A stretch of 64,000 nucleotides of DNA from positions 13,556,587 through 13,620,586 of the forward strand of contig CM053326.1 in NCBI GenBank assembly GCA_028583605.1, written 5' to 3'. A model generated the notes under the pieces. The model saw only the letters and a list, made by a program, of their open reading frames with translations, was not told the origin of the DNA and did no database searches. Shown piece by piece: positions 10,899-21,432 of the stretch; position 1 is the stretch's first letter, and each line of letters starts with the position of its first letter. A program made the translations under genes and the position numbers. This stretch comes from Dastarcus helophoroides. Its lineage: Eukaryota; Arthropoda; Insecta; Coleoptera; Bothrideridae.

Positions 10899-12221
10899 CA
10901 GAGTCCTTATTTTAGGTAAAATCCTTTATCGGCGTTTTTCATGTGTTATTGCCTAAATTTCAATTTCGTTTGTTTTTTTGCTTTTTTATACATAATTTTC
11001 ACCTATTTTCAAAAATCTTCATGCCTATTTATCCATTTCTATGGGTTTTCCAAATACATTTATAATACACTTCTACACAATTTAAGCAGAACTATGTATA
11101 CTTACTAAAATAAAGCAATAACATGGAGATTTAATCCATCATAATAACAAGAAGAAGCTTGAAGCATACATTTCCAAGAAATGAAATTTAATAACAATTA
11201 CTATTATGACCCATTCAACCCCTTTAAAATTTTGCCAGCTATTGTGGCGCAGGACAATTGAACTCTACTACTATACCTTGTTTATTTGTCTAAATTTTTA
11301 AGTAAAAGCAGATGTTCAGGTAAAATGATAAAATTACCCGAAGAACATTCTTTTTCTAATTGTTCTTCGAAGTGTTTTGCGAAAGTGCACTTGTGTGTGA
11401 AAAATGCATCCAGAAAGACAAAGTGCTCTAATTAAACACATGGTTTAGAGAAATCCTGTAATTCTGGATGTTAAAAAACTTTTTGTAATAATTTAAATTA
11501 TATCATAGCAAATATTTTTTCAGTAAAAACTTTGTGTTCATTTCAATTGCACACAAAAAAATTTCATGTTACGCAACATCACATTTTCGAATTCGCCGTT
11601 AATCTAAAAGAAAAAAATAAAAACAAATCTAGTGTAAATATTTTGATTGGAATTCTAGATAAATCAAATAGTCCCAATTTTCATCATTCTTTTGCTGCAG
11701 AAATATACGGAAGAGAAAATTTTCCATGAAGGAGGAAAAACTATTAAAAAATATGCTATCAAAAAGCACGTTGTTTATACTTTCTTTCGAAAAAACAATA
11801 TGCTGAATTATTTTTCTCTTCCGAAATTAGGTAATATTAAGGAAGACGTACGTACTTTTAAAATGTCCATTTTTAATAAATTAAATACTTTGGCTAGATT
11901 GGTGGAAGCAATAGCTCGTTACTTAAGGATGTAATTTGGACATTGTCCTATCTATTTAGAGAAAATATTTTTAAATTACTAGTATTTATTGGCGTAAAGA
12001 AGCACAAATTTTGCAACGGAAAATATTCAGAGATTTAATTTGTAATTGAAAAAAAGTAATGTTCAAAATTGTCAATAAATGGTTTTCTTGTTAATTGTGG
12101 TTTTGACCTTTTAGTGCCTTTTTTAGAATATTTTGTTTCATTTTAATTGTTCATTTTTGCCTAATTTAACACTTTGCTCACCTTTTTACCTTATTTGATT
12201 GGGCCCGAAATCCGGCCTCTA
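10899..12221. mobile_element. hAT transposon, decayed, with exact 8-bp target duplication
   Basis: ATTATAAC occurs at 10891-10898 and again at 12222-12229. The body begins CAGAGTCC and ends GGCCTCTA, an imperfect inverted pair. The uninterrupted paralogous site near 6690 confirms the boundaries independently. At 1.3 kb it is shorter than an autonomous hAT. Its interior contains transposase-like fragments in broken frames at 11532-11934. Segments at 11285-11445 and 12085-12205 resemble DNA inside the 3269-6156 element. Confidence 0.8.
11532..11934 (+). pseudogene. hAT transposase fragments (BED-finger-like region onward)
   Basis: Two overlapping frames carry recognisable pieces. The first (11532-11729) has a KKFHVTQHH segment that resembles the histidine side of a hAT BED zinc finger. 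The second (11692-11934) begins LQKYTEEKIFHEGGKTIKK, close to the region of hAT transposases where an LxKYT segment is followed by a conserved proline and a basic stretch. The frame switches at about 11700. No RNase H-like catalytic core or C-terminal dimerisation domain is present, so it cannot be functional. The placement inside a hAT-bounded element with an 8-bp duplication supports the assignment more strongly than the peptides do. Confidence 0.5.
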
Positions 12222-12330
12222 ATTATAACCGATTTGGTGCAAAATTACCCGAGAAATAATTATATTTTAAAATGATTATATAATTTCTATGGGCAAAAGT
12301 TGTGTTTTTTTTGGCATTACCCGATTCCGT
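12222..12330. repeat. Right half of interrupted dispersed repeat
   Basis: CGATTTGGTG and AATTACCCGAGAAATAATTA match 6690-6760. This completes the repeat split by the hAT at 10899-12221. Confidence 0.6.
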
Positions 12331-12499
12331 AATTGTATGTCAACTTATCCTTAGTGCTAAGCTGATTTTTGATTCGAAAAGTTAATATAACAAAACCAGG
12401 GCCGCCGCGTGTAGGTGTGTAGACCGCATAAGGGCGACTAACAAAGAGGGGCGGCATTTTCAGGGCCTCACTAGAATTTCACAAACTTTTCCTACAATG

Positions 12500-14740
12500 A
12501 AAACTTCGTAAATCATGAAATTTTAACGAAACATATTAATTATTTTGCAGGACGAATAGATCTAGATATTATATCTTGTTAAAATATTTTCGATTTGGAA
12601 ACTGAAATTTCATTCAGCACCGATTTTTAACAATGAAATTAAAAAAAATATATTTACATAAAGAAATAATATAAAATTTCGAGTCCATTATTTTTATTTA
12701 TAATTCAAAATGTTATTAATAAGGTCAAAATGGTGATTCGAAAGTTAAGGGAAAAGCAAACAGTTCACGTTTGAAGTCCAAATCGTAGAAAAAATTTTAA
12801 AGATTGCAAGTATAAAAACTGAGAAAGCTAGTGAATATTTCAAATGAAAAGTTTATTAAAAAAATGCCAATAACAACATTTCGTTGACTTTAGATTTCGA
12901 ATTTTTCCAGAAATTTCGTGCGTGTGTATGAACTTTTATGTTCAGAAAGTATTAAAATTTCGACAAATTTCGGGTTTAAAAGTCGAAGTGACGAGAAAGA
13001 AATTGTGAAATTTTAAGCTTAGTAAAAAAAACAAAATTTCGAGTTTTTTATTTCGATTTTTTTGCTTTTCATAAAATATTGATTCTAACCTCGAAATGTA
13101 TATTTTTCTATAATTTTGAAATTTGAGCTAATTTCGTACCTCAAAATTTTTAAAAGAAGGTTAAATAATGTGATTTATCATCTAAGAGGAAACGCCAAAT
13201 TTTGAAAATTTTTTATATATTTTTTTTCAAATGTCACCTTTTCTTTGGAATTTTGAATTGAATCTTGCGAATTAAATTTTTTTTTAAATCTTGACTAAAA
13301 TACAGTAATTTGGAATTTTTCATTTGAACTTTCGACTTTTTTCCAGAAATTCGATTTTATTTTATTCTTCAAGATGTTTTTTCTTGGCCTCAAAATTGTA
13401 TACGATGTATTTTAACTTTTCTCGGTAATCTAAGCCTAAACTTCAAAAATATTTTGTACTAATTTAGTTTGCTTTGTCGAAATTAACAACAAAGTAGTAG
13501 TTTCAAAGTTTTGAAGCAAATTTGAGAAAAAAGACATTTTCAGATTTATATATAATTTTTTCTTTTTTACCTTTCTTAAAATTGTAGGTTTAGATTTACA
13601 ATTGTATATTTCTCTTTACATTCCCACTTAAATCTTGTGAATTTTAAACACATTTTCGATTTTTAGGCAAAATTTTAAGACTAAAATCGGAATCTCTATA
13701 TTAACGTCGGAATTTCTTGATTGTTATTTAAATTTGTTAAAAACTCCATTTTAAAATTTAGTCCATTGTTTCTGCCTTATATGCAGCAGGGTATTATCGA
13801 AATTGTTTTCACTTTTTCCCGAAATTTAAAAATTTTGAACCAAAAAAATACAAGGTCTTAAATAGATATTTCGAGAAATGGGATTTTAACGTTCTTTTTG
13901 TATGATTTTGTCGCCTTTTTTTTCGAAATAGTACCTTTTTGAATTTTTAGCTTTAAACATACAATTTTTATCTTTCTATTAATTGTTTAAAATTTTTGAA
14001 ATTTTTTATTTAATACTGAAAAGTTCGAGAAAAAAGTCAAATATTTCAATTTAAATTCGAAATTTAATTGTTAAAATCAAAATGTCGAGTAAAGTTTTTA
14101 ATTTTTCTTGATTTTATTTCATCAAAATTTAGTCTTTTTTACAAAATTTACAATTTTTTCTCGAAACTTGGATATTTCTCTTAAAATTCTAGTTTCATTT
14201 AATATTTTTTGGAGTATTTGTTTTATAAATTTGATTTATTTGCATTTCTGAACTGTTTAAATATCCCCATAATGTTCTCGATTTTTCGTATACAACTTGA
14301 TATTTTGAATGGATTTCTATATTCCAAAAAAAGTCAATATATAAAAAAATGTTTCCTAAACGTTTTTGGAAAATAAGAATTTATTCTCGAAAAAAGTCAT
14401 TATTTTGAATTTAAATGTAAAAATTTCAATACAAAATTGAAATCTTTGGAAGAGATAGTTCGAAATTTAGGAAATGGATATCTCAACGCAATAGTTTCTA
14501 ACATATATTTTTTTTAAACTTTCGAATTTATTCCAAAAATGGTCGAAATTTTGAGAACTTTGATGTACTATATAGATACAACACGTTTTATTTAATGTTC
14601 GAGTTTTTTATTTACAATTAAATTCGAAATTGCAAAAGTTTCTCTTGGGATTTATAGGAGCTAGAGTTTAAAAATTCTCAAACAGACCACATTTAAAAAA
14701 AATCTGAAATTTCTAATTTATAATCAAAGTTCTAGTAGAT
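12500..14740. repeat. Degenerate AT-rich motif array (left part of the 12397-21424 element)
   Basis: Continuous AAATTTCGA / TTTCGACTTTT-type words with no ORF above 60 codons. The array resumes after the nested insertions, at 17990-18213 and 20394-21370. Confidence 0.6.
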
Positions 14741-15027
14741 GGTGACTGAAGCTTTCAGTTGTCTGAGGTAGAACCACCCCATGTATCATTAGGAGGCGAA
14801 AAAATGATGCTTACGTCATGTTTCCGTCTCTGACACGTGAGTAGATTCCTGTTATTATTCTTTCCTCATCTTGTCCTTTTCCTTATTTTTTTTTTCATCT
14901 ACTCTGATTTTTTCTTGTAATTATTAAAAACAAAGATGATGGATTCTATTCGTGCAAAAAATTCTGGATTTAAACTACCCTCTCGTTCGAGTCCCCGGGT
15001 AGAGGATGTGCGAGGGAATCCAAATCG

Positions 15028-15830
15028 ATGGAAAATTTTAATGTGCCACGGGCCAAGTCTCTTTCAGATAATTCATTCAAAATTCAATTCTGTAGCATTC
15101 GAGGGCTAAACTCAAATCTAAAATCGGTTCATCAACTACTGCAAAAGGAAAGACCCCATGTGCTGCCTCTGACAGAAACCCAAGTCTCCTCGTCCATCAT
15201 TACGGTCCATTTGCTTTACCCTTATTTTGACTTGCACAAAAAGTTTTGACACAAAAGGGGAATTAGTGCTTTTACTCGAAGCGATCTGTCCTGTCAACGA
15301 GAAGAAGCACTGGAATCTAGTGATCTTAATGTGATTTGGCTAAAAATCGGCTCCAAAAGCGAAGCGTTTGTTCACTTTATCTGTCTCCAAACGATCCTTC
15401 ATACAGACAGTTCTTCTCTTATCTCTCCGTAACCTTTGAATTATCCAAATGCGGAGGTTATCTTTCCAGGTGACTTCAACGTACACAACATTCCCTGGTT
15501 AAGGTTTTCTTCCCTAACGGACGACGCGGGAAGGGATGGCAGAGGCTTTCGCCATCACTTGTGGACTATCGCAATTAGTTCAGAAACCTACAAGAATTCC
15601 TGATGTAGATACCCATTAACCTAATCTACTCGACCTTTTCCTGACAAATTCTCGAAATTCGTATAAAATCTCTGTGACATAGCCGCTTGGAAATTCCGAT
15701 CAGAAGTTCTCTCGCTCGTTTCACATACCACCTTCTTCTTAGATAGTTCCGTAAGGTTTGGTACTTTAACTCTGCTAACTGGAAAGAATTAAGAGACTTT
15801 TTTGCATCTTTCCCAAGGGAAGGCACCCCT
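15028..15830 (+). pseudogene. LINE family 1 endonuclease region, copy 1
   Basis: The N-terminal frame reads FKIQFCSIRGLNSNLKSVHQ, then HVLPLTETQ, the start of an apurinic-type (EEP) LINE endonuclease. TET corresponds to the catalytic glutamate region. After a stop at 15247 the homology continues in other frames. At about 15462-15515 it gives a GDFNVHNIPWLRFSS peptide, carrying the conserved GDFN catalytic motif. The domain would nick target DNA to prime reverse transcription. It is not translatable as one piece here. Confidence 0.7.
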
Positions 15831-16339
15831 GCTTTAACTCAGACAACCCCTTCTCAGTCGCCGAATCCATATCACTGAAACTATTCTGATTGGTATGGAA
15901 TGCCTAATTTCCCATTCCCGGAAGTCTGCCTCCAGTAAATCTTAATTCAGCAAAAAATGTGCTTGGACTGTCTCCTGCAAAAATCGCTCATACCGTCGTT
16001 GGCGAAATAATCCCTCAGTTGAAACTCGGACCATCTTTGTAAATGCGCGAAATTTTTTTAAACAGATTTTTGATCAGGCTAGAAGTGATCTCGGTCGTAA
16101 AATGTGCCAGAGGCTAATTAACTGTCCGATCGGTTTCAGATCCTTTTAGGGATTTTCAAAGTCGGTTGGAAAGAATTTTACATCTTCAAATCTGCTACCT
16201 TTACTCGATGACAATAACAATATTGCGACTACTTCCAAGGAAAAGGCTAACCTGCTAGCCTTAATGTTTGCTGAAAATTCCTAACCTTTCATTCTTGAAA
16301 CGCAGAGCTTCGTCTTCTTCCTAAGGTTAATACTTCGAT

Positions 16340-17130
16340 GCATGAAGTTGTTTTCAGGACAACGTACAGTCAGGAAAATTTTCCTCGAGCTCGAACCCTC
16401 GAAAGCTTCTAGCCTTGATGGTATGCCCGCTATTGTTTTTAAGAAGTGCACTCCAGAGTTGACACCTGTCCTAAGAATATTTTTCACACTTTCTTACAAC
16501 AAAAGTGTATTCCCTAGCATCTGGAAATCTGTTAGGGTGCAGCCTGTCCCTAAAAAGGAAAAAAGGAATCTGGCTAACAAACTATCGCCCTATATCTTTG
16601 TTGCTCGTTATATCTAAAGTGATGGAAAAGGTTATCAACATCAAGATTGTCAAATATTTGGAGGAGAACAGAATCATCTCGGACAGGCAAAACGGTTTTC
16701 AGACAACAACGCTCAACTGACAATCTACTGGCATATCTTACTCATATCTGTAACTCAGCTGTGGAAAAAACATGGTGAGGCTAGAATTGTAGCATTGGAT
16801 AACTCAAAGGACTTCGACAGAGTCTGGCACCGACCTATTTTTGCTAAATTAACATCTTATGGTCTTCCTCCTGGACTCTGTCATTTGATATCCATTTTTC
16901 CCGCTGACAGATGTCTTCAAGTCGTCGTCGATGACATCTCATCCAAGACATTTGTGATTAATGCAGGGGTGCCTCAGGGGTCTCTCCTGTCTCATATTCT
17001 GTTTCTGTTAAACATAAACGATCTCTTAGCTTCAACTTTCAATCCGATATACAGCTACGCAGATGATAGTAGCCTGGTGTCATTTTTTTCTCCGACAAAT
17101 CATTATCCGTCGCTGCTTCAGATCGACTAA
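16340..17130 (+). pseudogene. LINE family 1 reverse transcriptase, copy 1
   Basis: Three frames cover the RT. The first (16342-16617) has SKASSLDGMPAIVFKKC and KSVRVQPVPKK. The second (16505-16720) has NYRPISLLLVISKVMEKV. The third (16795-17130) has KDFDRVWHR in place of the usual NAFDKVWH, then NAGVPQGSLL, then the catalytic YADDSS. The order matches the palm of LINE RTs. Compared with the copy at 31877-32743, frameshifts lie near 16570 and 16710-16790. A further break lies near 17095, inside the SFFSDKP-equivalent. Confidence 0.8.
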
Positions 17131-17323
17131 GGGAACAGCAAATACAAATGATTAATCAGAATCTCGAAAGCATTATGGAATGGGGTAAGAAAAATCTGGT
17201 CGACTTCAATGCTTCAAAAATTCAGTCTACGATTTTCTCTAAGAAAACATCAAGGTATAATGCAACAAACATACTAATGGACGGTAAATTCCTTCTGATG
17301 GATCTAATCTGTCAATCCTAGGA

Positions 17324-17764
17324 GTGAATGCGAGCACTAACTTTTCTTGGGACGATCATGTGCGCGCCAATGTCAAGACCACCTCGCAAAAGCTCAGCTT
17401 TCTTTTGGGAGCTAAAAAGTTCTTCACATCTCATCAGCTACTCACACTATACAAAGCTCAAGTTAGGTCAACACTAAAATTCTGTTCTCATGTTTGGAGT
17501 TCAGCCCCAAAGCACACCTTAGATCTTTTGGATTCAATTCAAAAAATAGCGATTCGCCTAATTGACAACGAGAGTTTGACCGATTCTATCGAAAAACTAA
17601 AGCACAGGCGGATGGTTGATGGCTTATCTCTTTTCTGTAAGTACTTTCATAGGAGATCCTCGCAGGCACTAATTGTATTGCTCCCCCTAGGGTCGGAGAC
17701 AGCAAATTTCTGTGCGGTCCAGCTTGACACAGTGAGGACTTTTTTGAGGATTTTTTTTCTATAG
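17324..17764 (+). pseudogene. LINE family 1 C-terminal region, copy 1
   Basis: A 146-codon frame matches the region after the RT: FSWDDHVRA, SQKLSFLLGAKKFF, LLTLYKAQVR, CSHVWSSAPK, then RRMVDGLSLFCKYFHRR. The same segments appear at 31183-31708, 42298-42898, 35408-35692 and 36165-36302, so this is the shared 3' domain of the family. No RNase H motif is visible. The frame then runs out (FLRIFFL) in a T-rich stretch where the other copies encode a different sequence. Confidence 0.75.
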
Positions 17765-18215
17765 AACTTCCAAGCTATGGAACTCGTTGCCGAAAGGAAT
17801 TTTCCCCAAAATTTGCAACCTATCCTTTGTTAAGAAGGTGGTTCATCGCCATCTATCCTTGTTTCCGCATCCTACTAGCAGTGTTTTGAAGGCACAATGG
17901 GGTTGCCCTTCGCGAAAGGATTGAATTAAAAAAAAACTTTAAAATAAAAAAAAATCTTAAACACCTAAAGCCGCCTTCTTTAATTTGTTCCCATATCCAT
18001 TATATTTTTTTTAACTTTTAGGATTATATATTTATTTTAATTTTTAGAAAAACTATTTTTATTATGATACTTTTTAGAAATTGCTACTTATTTTTATTTG
18101 CTTTTTTCTACCTTAAACTAAAGACCCCATTCTAGATATTTCAGCTTTAGCCTCAAGATTCCGACAATAACCTTTAAAGTATTTTATCACGAAAAACGCC
18201 TAAATCGCCTAAATA

Positions 18216-18587
18216 CAGGGTGTTACAAAAGTCCGGGCCGCTACTTCAGGAGCATATTCTACACATTAAAACATGAAAAATGTTGAAATACATTTTTTTC
18301 TTTAAATTGCCTCCTAACGGAGATATGACCATTTAAAGATGGCGCCCCTAAAGTGGTTTTTTTACTACAAAAAGTTAACGGTTAGTAGCAAAGTCATGAA
18401 ATTGGGCAAGCAGTTAAAGAATTGGATTAGGCATATTCTCATGTAACATATTTTTTAAATAAGCAGTAGCGTGGTGTGTAGGGGGTTTCCCGCGATTATT
18501 TTTTGCCGCAACATTTTTTTTTACAAAAAAGGTACTCTTTCTCAAAGTCGCTAAAAGTAACCGTTTCCGAGAAAAAAGCGTTTAAAC
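18216..18587 (+). repeat. Left terminal inverted repeat of the DD41D transposon
   Basis: It pairs with 19974-20391. The block ending GAAACGGTTACTTTTAGCG in the right copy has its complement here at about 18545-18580. A short internal gap relative to the right repeat lies near 18515-18530. Confidence 0.9.
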
Positions 18588-18685
18588 AAAATTGTTGCAT
18601 TTATTAGAATTCGTTTTGCAAATTTCTAATTTATCCACTACTAACTGCATTGATATAAAAATAGTACAAAATTAAGAAAAAAAAA

Positions 18686-19756
18686 TCAAAGCAAGTGTTC
18701 GAAATTACTGCCCCCTGCAGCAATACATTGCTCGGCTCGTCTTCTAAGGGAACTCCTTACTCTTTCGCAAATGCCTGGTGTATTGTGAATCTGGTTGAAC
18801 CCATTTTCAATTCGTTCACGAAGATCATTGATATTGTCAACTGGTGTGGAGTAGACGATCTGCTTTAGATGTCCCCATAAGTAGAAATCGAGTGGGTTAA
18901 GGTCAGGAGACCTAGCTGGCCATGGTATCGGACCTCCTCGACCTATCCATCGTTGATGATAGTTGTTATTCAAAAATTCCCTAGCAACTGCACTAAAATG
19001 GGCAGGTGCCCCATCGTGCATTATCCACATTCGCTGTCTTGTTATAAGTGGAACATTTTCAAGTAACACGGGTAACTCTGTTTGCAAAAAATGTCTATAT
19101 GATGCTCTTGTTAACCTATGAGGTAAAAAAAACGGTCCAATTATAGAGTCCCCTATTATTCCTCCCCAAATGTTAAGTGAAAAATGTTGCTGATGTCTCG
19201 ACTGAATAACTGCATTGGGATTTTCAACTTGCCACTGATGCATGTTGTGAAAGTTAAGTATCCCGTTTCTGGTAAAACCCGCTTCGTCCGTAAATAATAT
19301 GAGCGATGGAAAGTTCTCATTTTCAGCGATCTTATGCAATAGCCAGTTGCAAAATTCTATTCTTGGAGGATAATCAGCAGCAAGTAACCCTTGCACTCTT
19401 TGAAAATGATAGGGGTAAAATTGGTAAAATTTCAAAATTCGCCAGATAGTTACGTGATTTACTCCTTCGGCTAAAGCAAGTTGTCTAGTGCTGACACATG
19501 GATCTTCTTCAACTCGCTGAAGCACACGCTCCTCTAAATTAGCAACTTCTGCGTTTGGCCTTCCAACACGTTCGCCTTTGGAAACAAAATTTCCTGTTTC
19601 ACATAAACGAGCATGAATTTTCTGGAACAATTTTTCTCCTGGTAGGTGTCTATTAGGAAAACGTTCAGCATAAAGCCGTCTTGCTTCAGCACGATTATAA
19701 TTTGCAAGCCCGTACATTAAATGCATATCGGCCATTTCTTGATTTGAATAGTCCAT
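18686..19756 (-). CDS. Tc1/mariner-superfamily transposase, 356 aa, DUF4817-type N-terminus
   Basis: Cut-and-paste transposase that would bind the flanking inverted repeats and integrate at TA. Residues 1-60 (YSNQEMADMHLMYG, then RRLYAERFPNR) match the DUF4817 helix-turn-helix found in many insect transposases. Residues 65-115 hold a second HTH ending HVTIWRILK. The catalytic core follows: LFTDEAGF with Asp157, MHDGAPAHF with Asp248, and RSPDLNPLDFYLWG with Asp290. Forty-one residues separate Asp248 and Asp290, the DD41D spacing. An alternative third residue, Asp285, would give 36. The first ATG gives a full-length product with no internal stop or frameshift. All three acidic residues are present, so the enzyme could be functional. 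Expression cannot be judged. Confidence 0.93.
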   Translation of the reverse strand: MDYSNQEMADMHLMYGLANYNRAEARRLYAERFPNRHLPGEKLFQKIHARLCETGNFVSKGERVGRPNAEVANLEERVLQRVEEDPCVSTRQLALAEGVNHVTIWRILKFYQFYPYHFQRVQGLLAADYPPRIEFCNWLLHKIAENENFPSLILFTDEAGFTRNGILNFHNMHQWQVENPNAVIQSRHQQHFSLNIWGGIIGDSIIGPFFLPHRLTRASYRHFLQTELPVLLENVPLITRQRMWIMHDGAPAHFSAVAREFLNNNYHQRWIGRGGPIPWPARSPDLNPLDFYLWGHLKQIVYSTPVDNINDLRERIENGFNQIHNTPGICERVRSSLRRRAEQCIAAGGSNFEHLL

Positions 19757-19973
19757 TTTATCAAAATAATGAAAAGTTAAAAAACTACTACACTTACTAT
19801 TGACAACAAAAACTGCTAAAGTTTACAGCTTACGACCAAATTTTATCAGTGACACAACGTCAATCTCTGGCAGATATTGTCAAGTACAATTGTTTTCTTT
19901 ACGATCAGTTTGCATGACCAACTTATTTTTTCTTATACAAATTAGTTAGAATTTCGAAGACGGGATAGGATTA

Positions 19974-20391
19974 TTTAAACGCCTTTTTCTCGGAAACGGT
20001 TACTTTTAGCGACTTTGAGAAAGAGTACCTTTTTTGTATGAAAAATGTTGTTTTTTACGATTACTTTTGTGTCGAAATATTGCAATACAAAAAAGTTACG
20101 GCAAAAAATAATCGCGGGCAACCCCCTACACACCACGCTACTGCTTATTTAAAAAATATGTTACATGAGAATATGCCTAATCCAATTCTTTAACTGCTTG
20201 CCCAATTTCATGACTTTGCTACTAGCCGTTAACTTTTTGTAGTAAAAAAACCACTTTAGGGGCGCCATCTTTAAATGGTCATATCTCCGTTAGGAGGCAA
20301 TTTAAAGAAAAAAATGTATTTCAACTTTTTTCATATTTTAATGTGTAGAATATGCTCCTGAAGTAGCGGCCCGGACTTTTGTAACACCCTG
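19974..20391 (-). repeat. Right terminal inverted repeat of the DD41D transposon
   Basis: Inverse of 18216-18587, with extra sequence around 20030-20090 that the left repeat lacks. The transposase start codon lies about 220 bp inside this end, so a promoter is expected within or just inside it. No clear TATA box was identified. Confidence 0.9.
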
Positions 20392-21432
20392 TATAGAGAA
20401 AAAATTGAAATATGCTGATAAAAAAAGAGAAAAATTTGAAACTAAGCCTGATTGTATAAACAAAAAACTTGAAACTTAGAAAAAAGTTCATTTTAAAGAA
20501 AACTTAGTACAGTATTTTTATGTTTTAGAAATTTAATGTTGTCTCGAGAAGGGTCGAAATTTCTGGAAAAATCAATTTTAAACTAAAAAAAATTATGACT
20601 TCGTTTTTGAAATTTTAAGTGCCAGTCTCAAGAAGATGATTTAGTATAAAGGAAAAATAACAGAAATTTCGAATTTTAAATCGAAGGAAGAAGAAGAAAC
20701 TTCAAATTATGAATGAAAAAGAATTTTTAGGAATATACCCTAAACAAATTCTGTCAATTTTTTTGATCTCAACTTTTCTCTTTCGCTTTTAAAGTCCAAA
20801 TTTTGTCTATGACCTCGAAACTTAAATTTAATATCGAAATCTTAACTTACTTATCTTAAAACTTTTAATTCGATCACTAAAAAATCTATATTTCAAAAAA
20901 AAGATAAAATTTGATGAAATGAACGAGATTTGGATCTCAGCAGTCGAAATGTTGAGATTAAACTTAACTTTTCGACGTTAAGGTCGAAATTAAAATAATG
21001 GCTAGTTTTAAGAAAAAATCATTTTTGAGAGAAACTGAATATTTTCATCATGTCACTTTTTCAAATTTTTTACCATTTCGACTTTAATACTTGTAGTGTT
21101 TACCCTATCTAACATCAGAAATTCAAGAAAAAATATCTTAAAATCTAAATATTGATATTTGAAGTTTTTTTCGAAATTTATTTTTAGTTAAAATTCAAAG
21201 CTTATTTTTTAAAATTTCTCGATTAATTTCTTATTTTCAAATGTCGGAATTTTCTTTTTTCTACAATTTAGACTTTTTCAACTTCCCAGGTGTTAATTTG
21301 ACATTATTATTTTTTCTAATTACGACTTTTTATTGAATTTTGCGATTTTTAATTTGTTGAATTTAAAAGGGGGCGACATTTTAGAGTTTGCAAAAGGACG
21401 GTTCATAGTCACCTGGCGGGCCTGAACAAAAT

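Larger units (their letters stand above)
14745..17945 (+). mobile_element. LINE family 1, copy 1 (near full length, inactivated)
   Basis: The endonuclease, reverse transcriptase and C-terminal regions occur in order on the plus strand. They are broken by several frameshifts and stops. The 3' end is ATTGAATTAAAAAAAAACTT and an A-rich tail near 17930-17945. The ~280 bp before the first coding segment could be 5' UTR. I see no ORF1 in front of it. The RT signature (NxRPISLL, AFDxVWH, NAGVPQG, YADDS) places it among Jockey/CR1-type LINEs. The exact clade is not resolved. Five other pieces of this family occur in the window. Confidence 0.8.
18216..20391 (-). mobile_element. Apparently intact Tc1/mariner-superfamily transposon (DD41D type)
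   Basis: The ends CAGGGTGTTACAAAAGT (18216 onward) and its inverse (to 20391) are flanked by TA on both sides (18214-18215, 20392-20393), the target duplication of this superfamily. The terminal inverted repeats are long, about 370-420 bp, and nearly identical over the first ~300 bp. The right repeat carries roughly 60 bp more than the left before the final shared block. The single gene between them is uninterrupted. High TIR identity with an open gene indicates a recent insertion into the older hAT-type element. Confidence 0.93.
12397..21424. mobile_element. hAT-type element expanded by nested LINE and mariner insertions
   Basis: The left end CAGGGCCGCCGCGTG (12397 onward) and the right end CACCTGGCGGGCCTG (to 21424) are inverted partners. 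The flanks AACAAAAC (12389-12396) and AACAAAAT (21425-21432) are a 7/8 target duplication. After removal of the LINE (about 14745-17945) and the transposon (18216-20391), the remaining ~3.6 kb is an AT-rich motif array like that in 8593-9616. The subterminal GGGGGCGACAT near 21370 matches that element inverted. The order of events is hAT-type element first, then LINE and mariner inside it. Confidence 0.7.
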
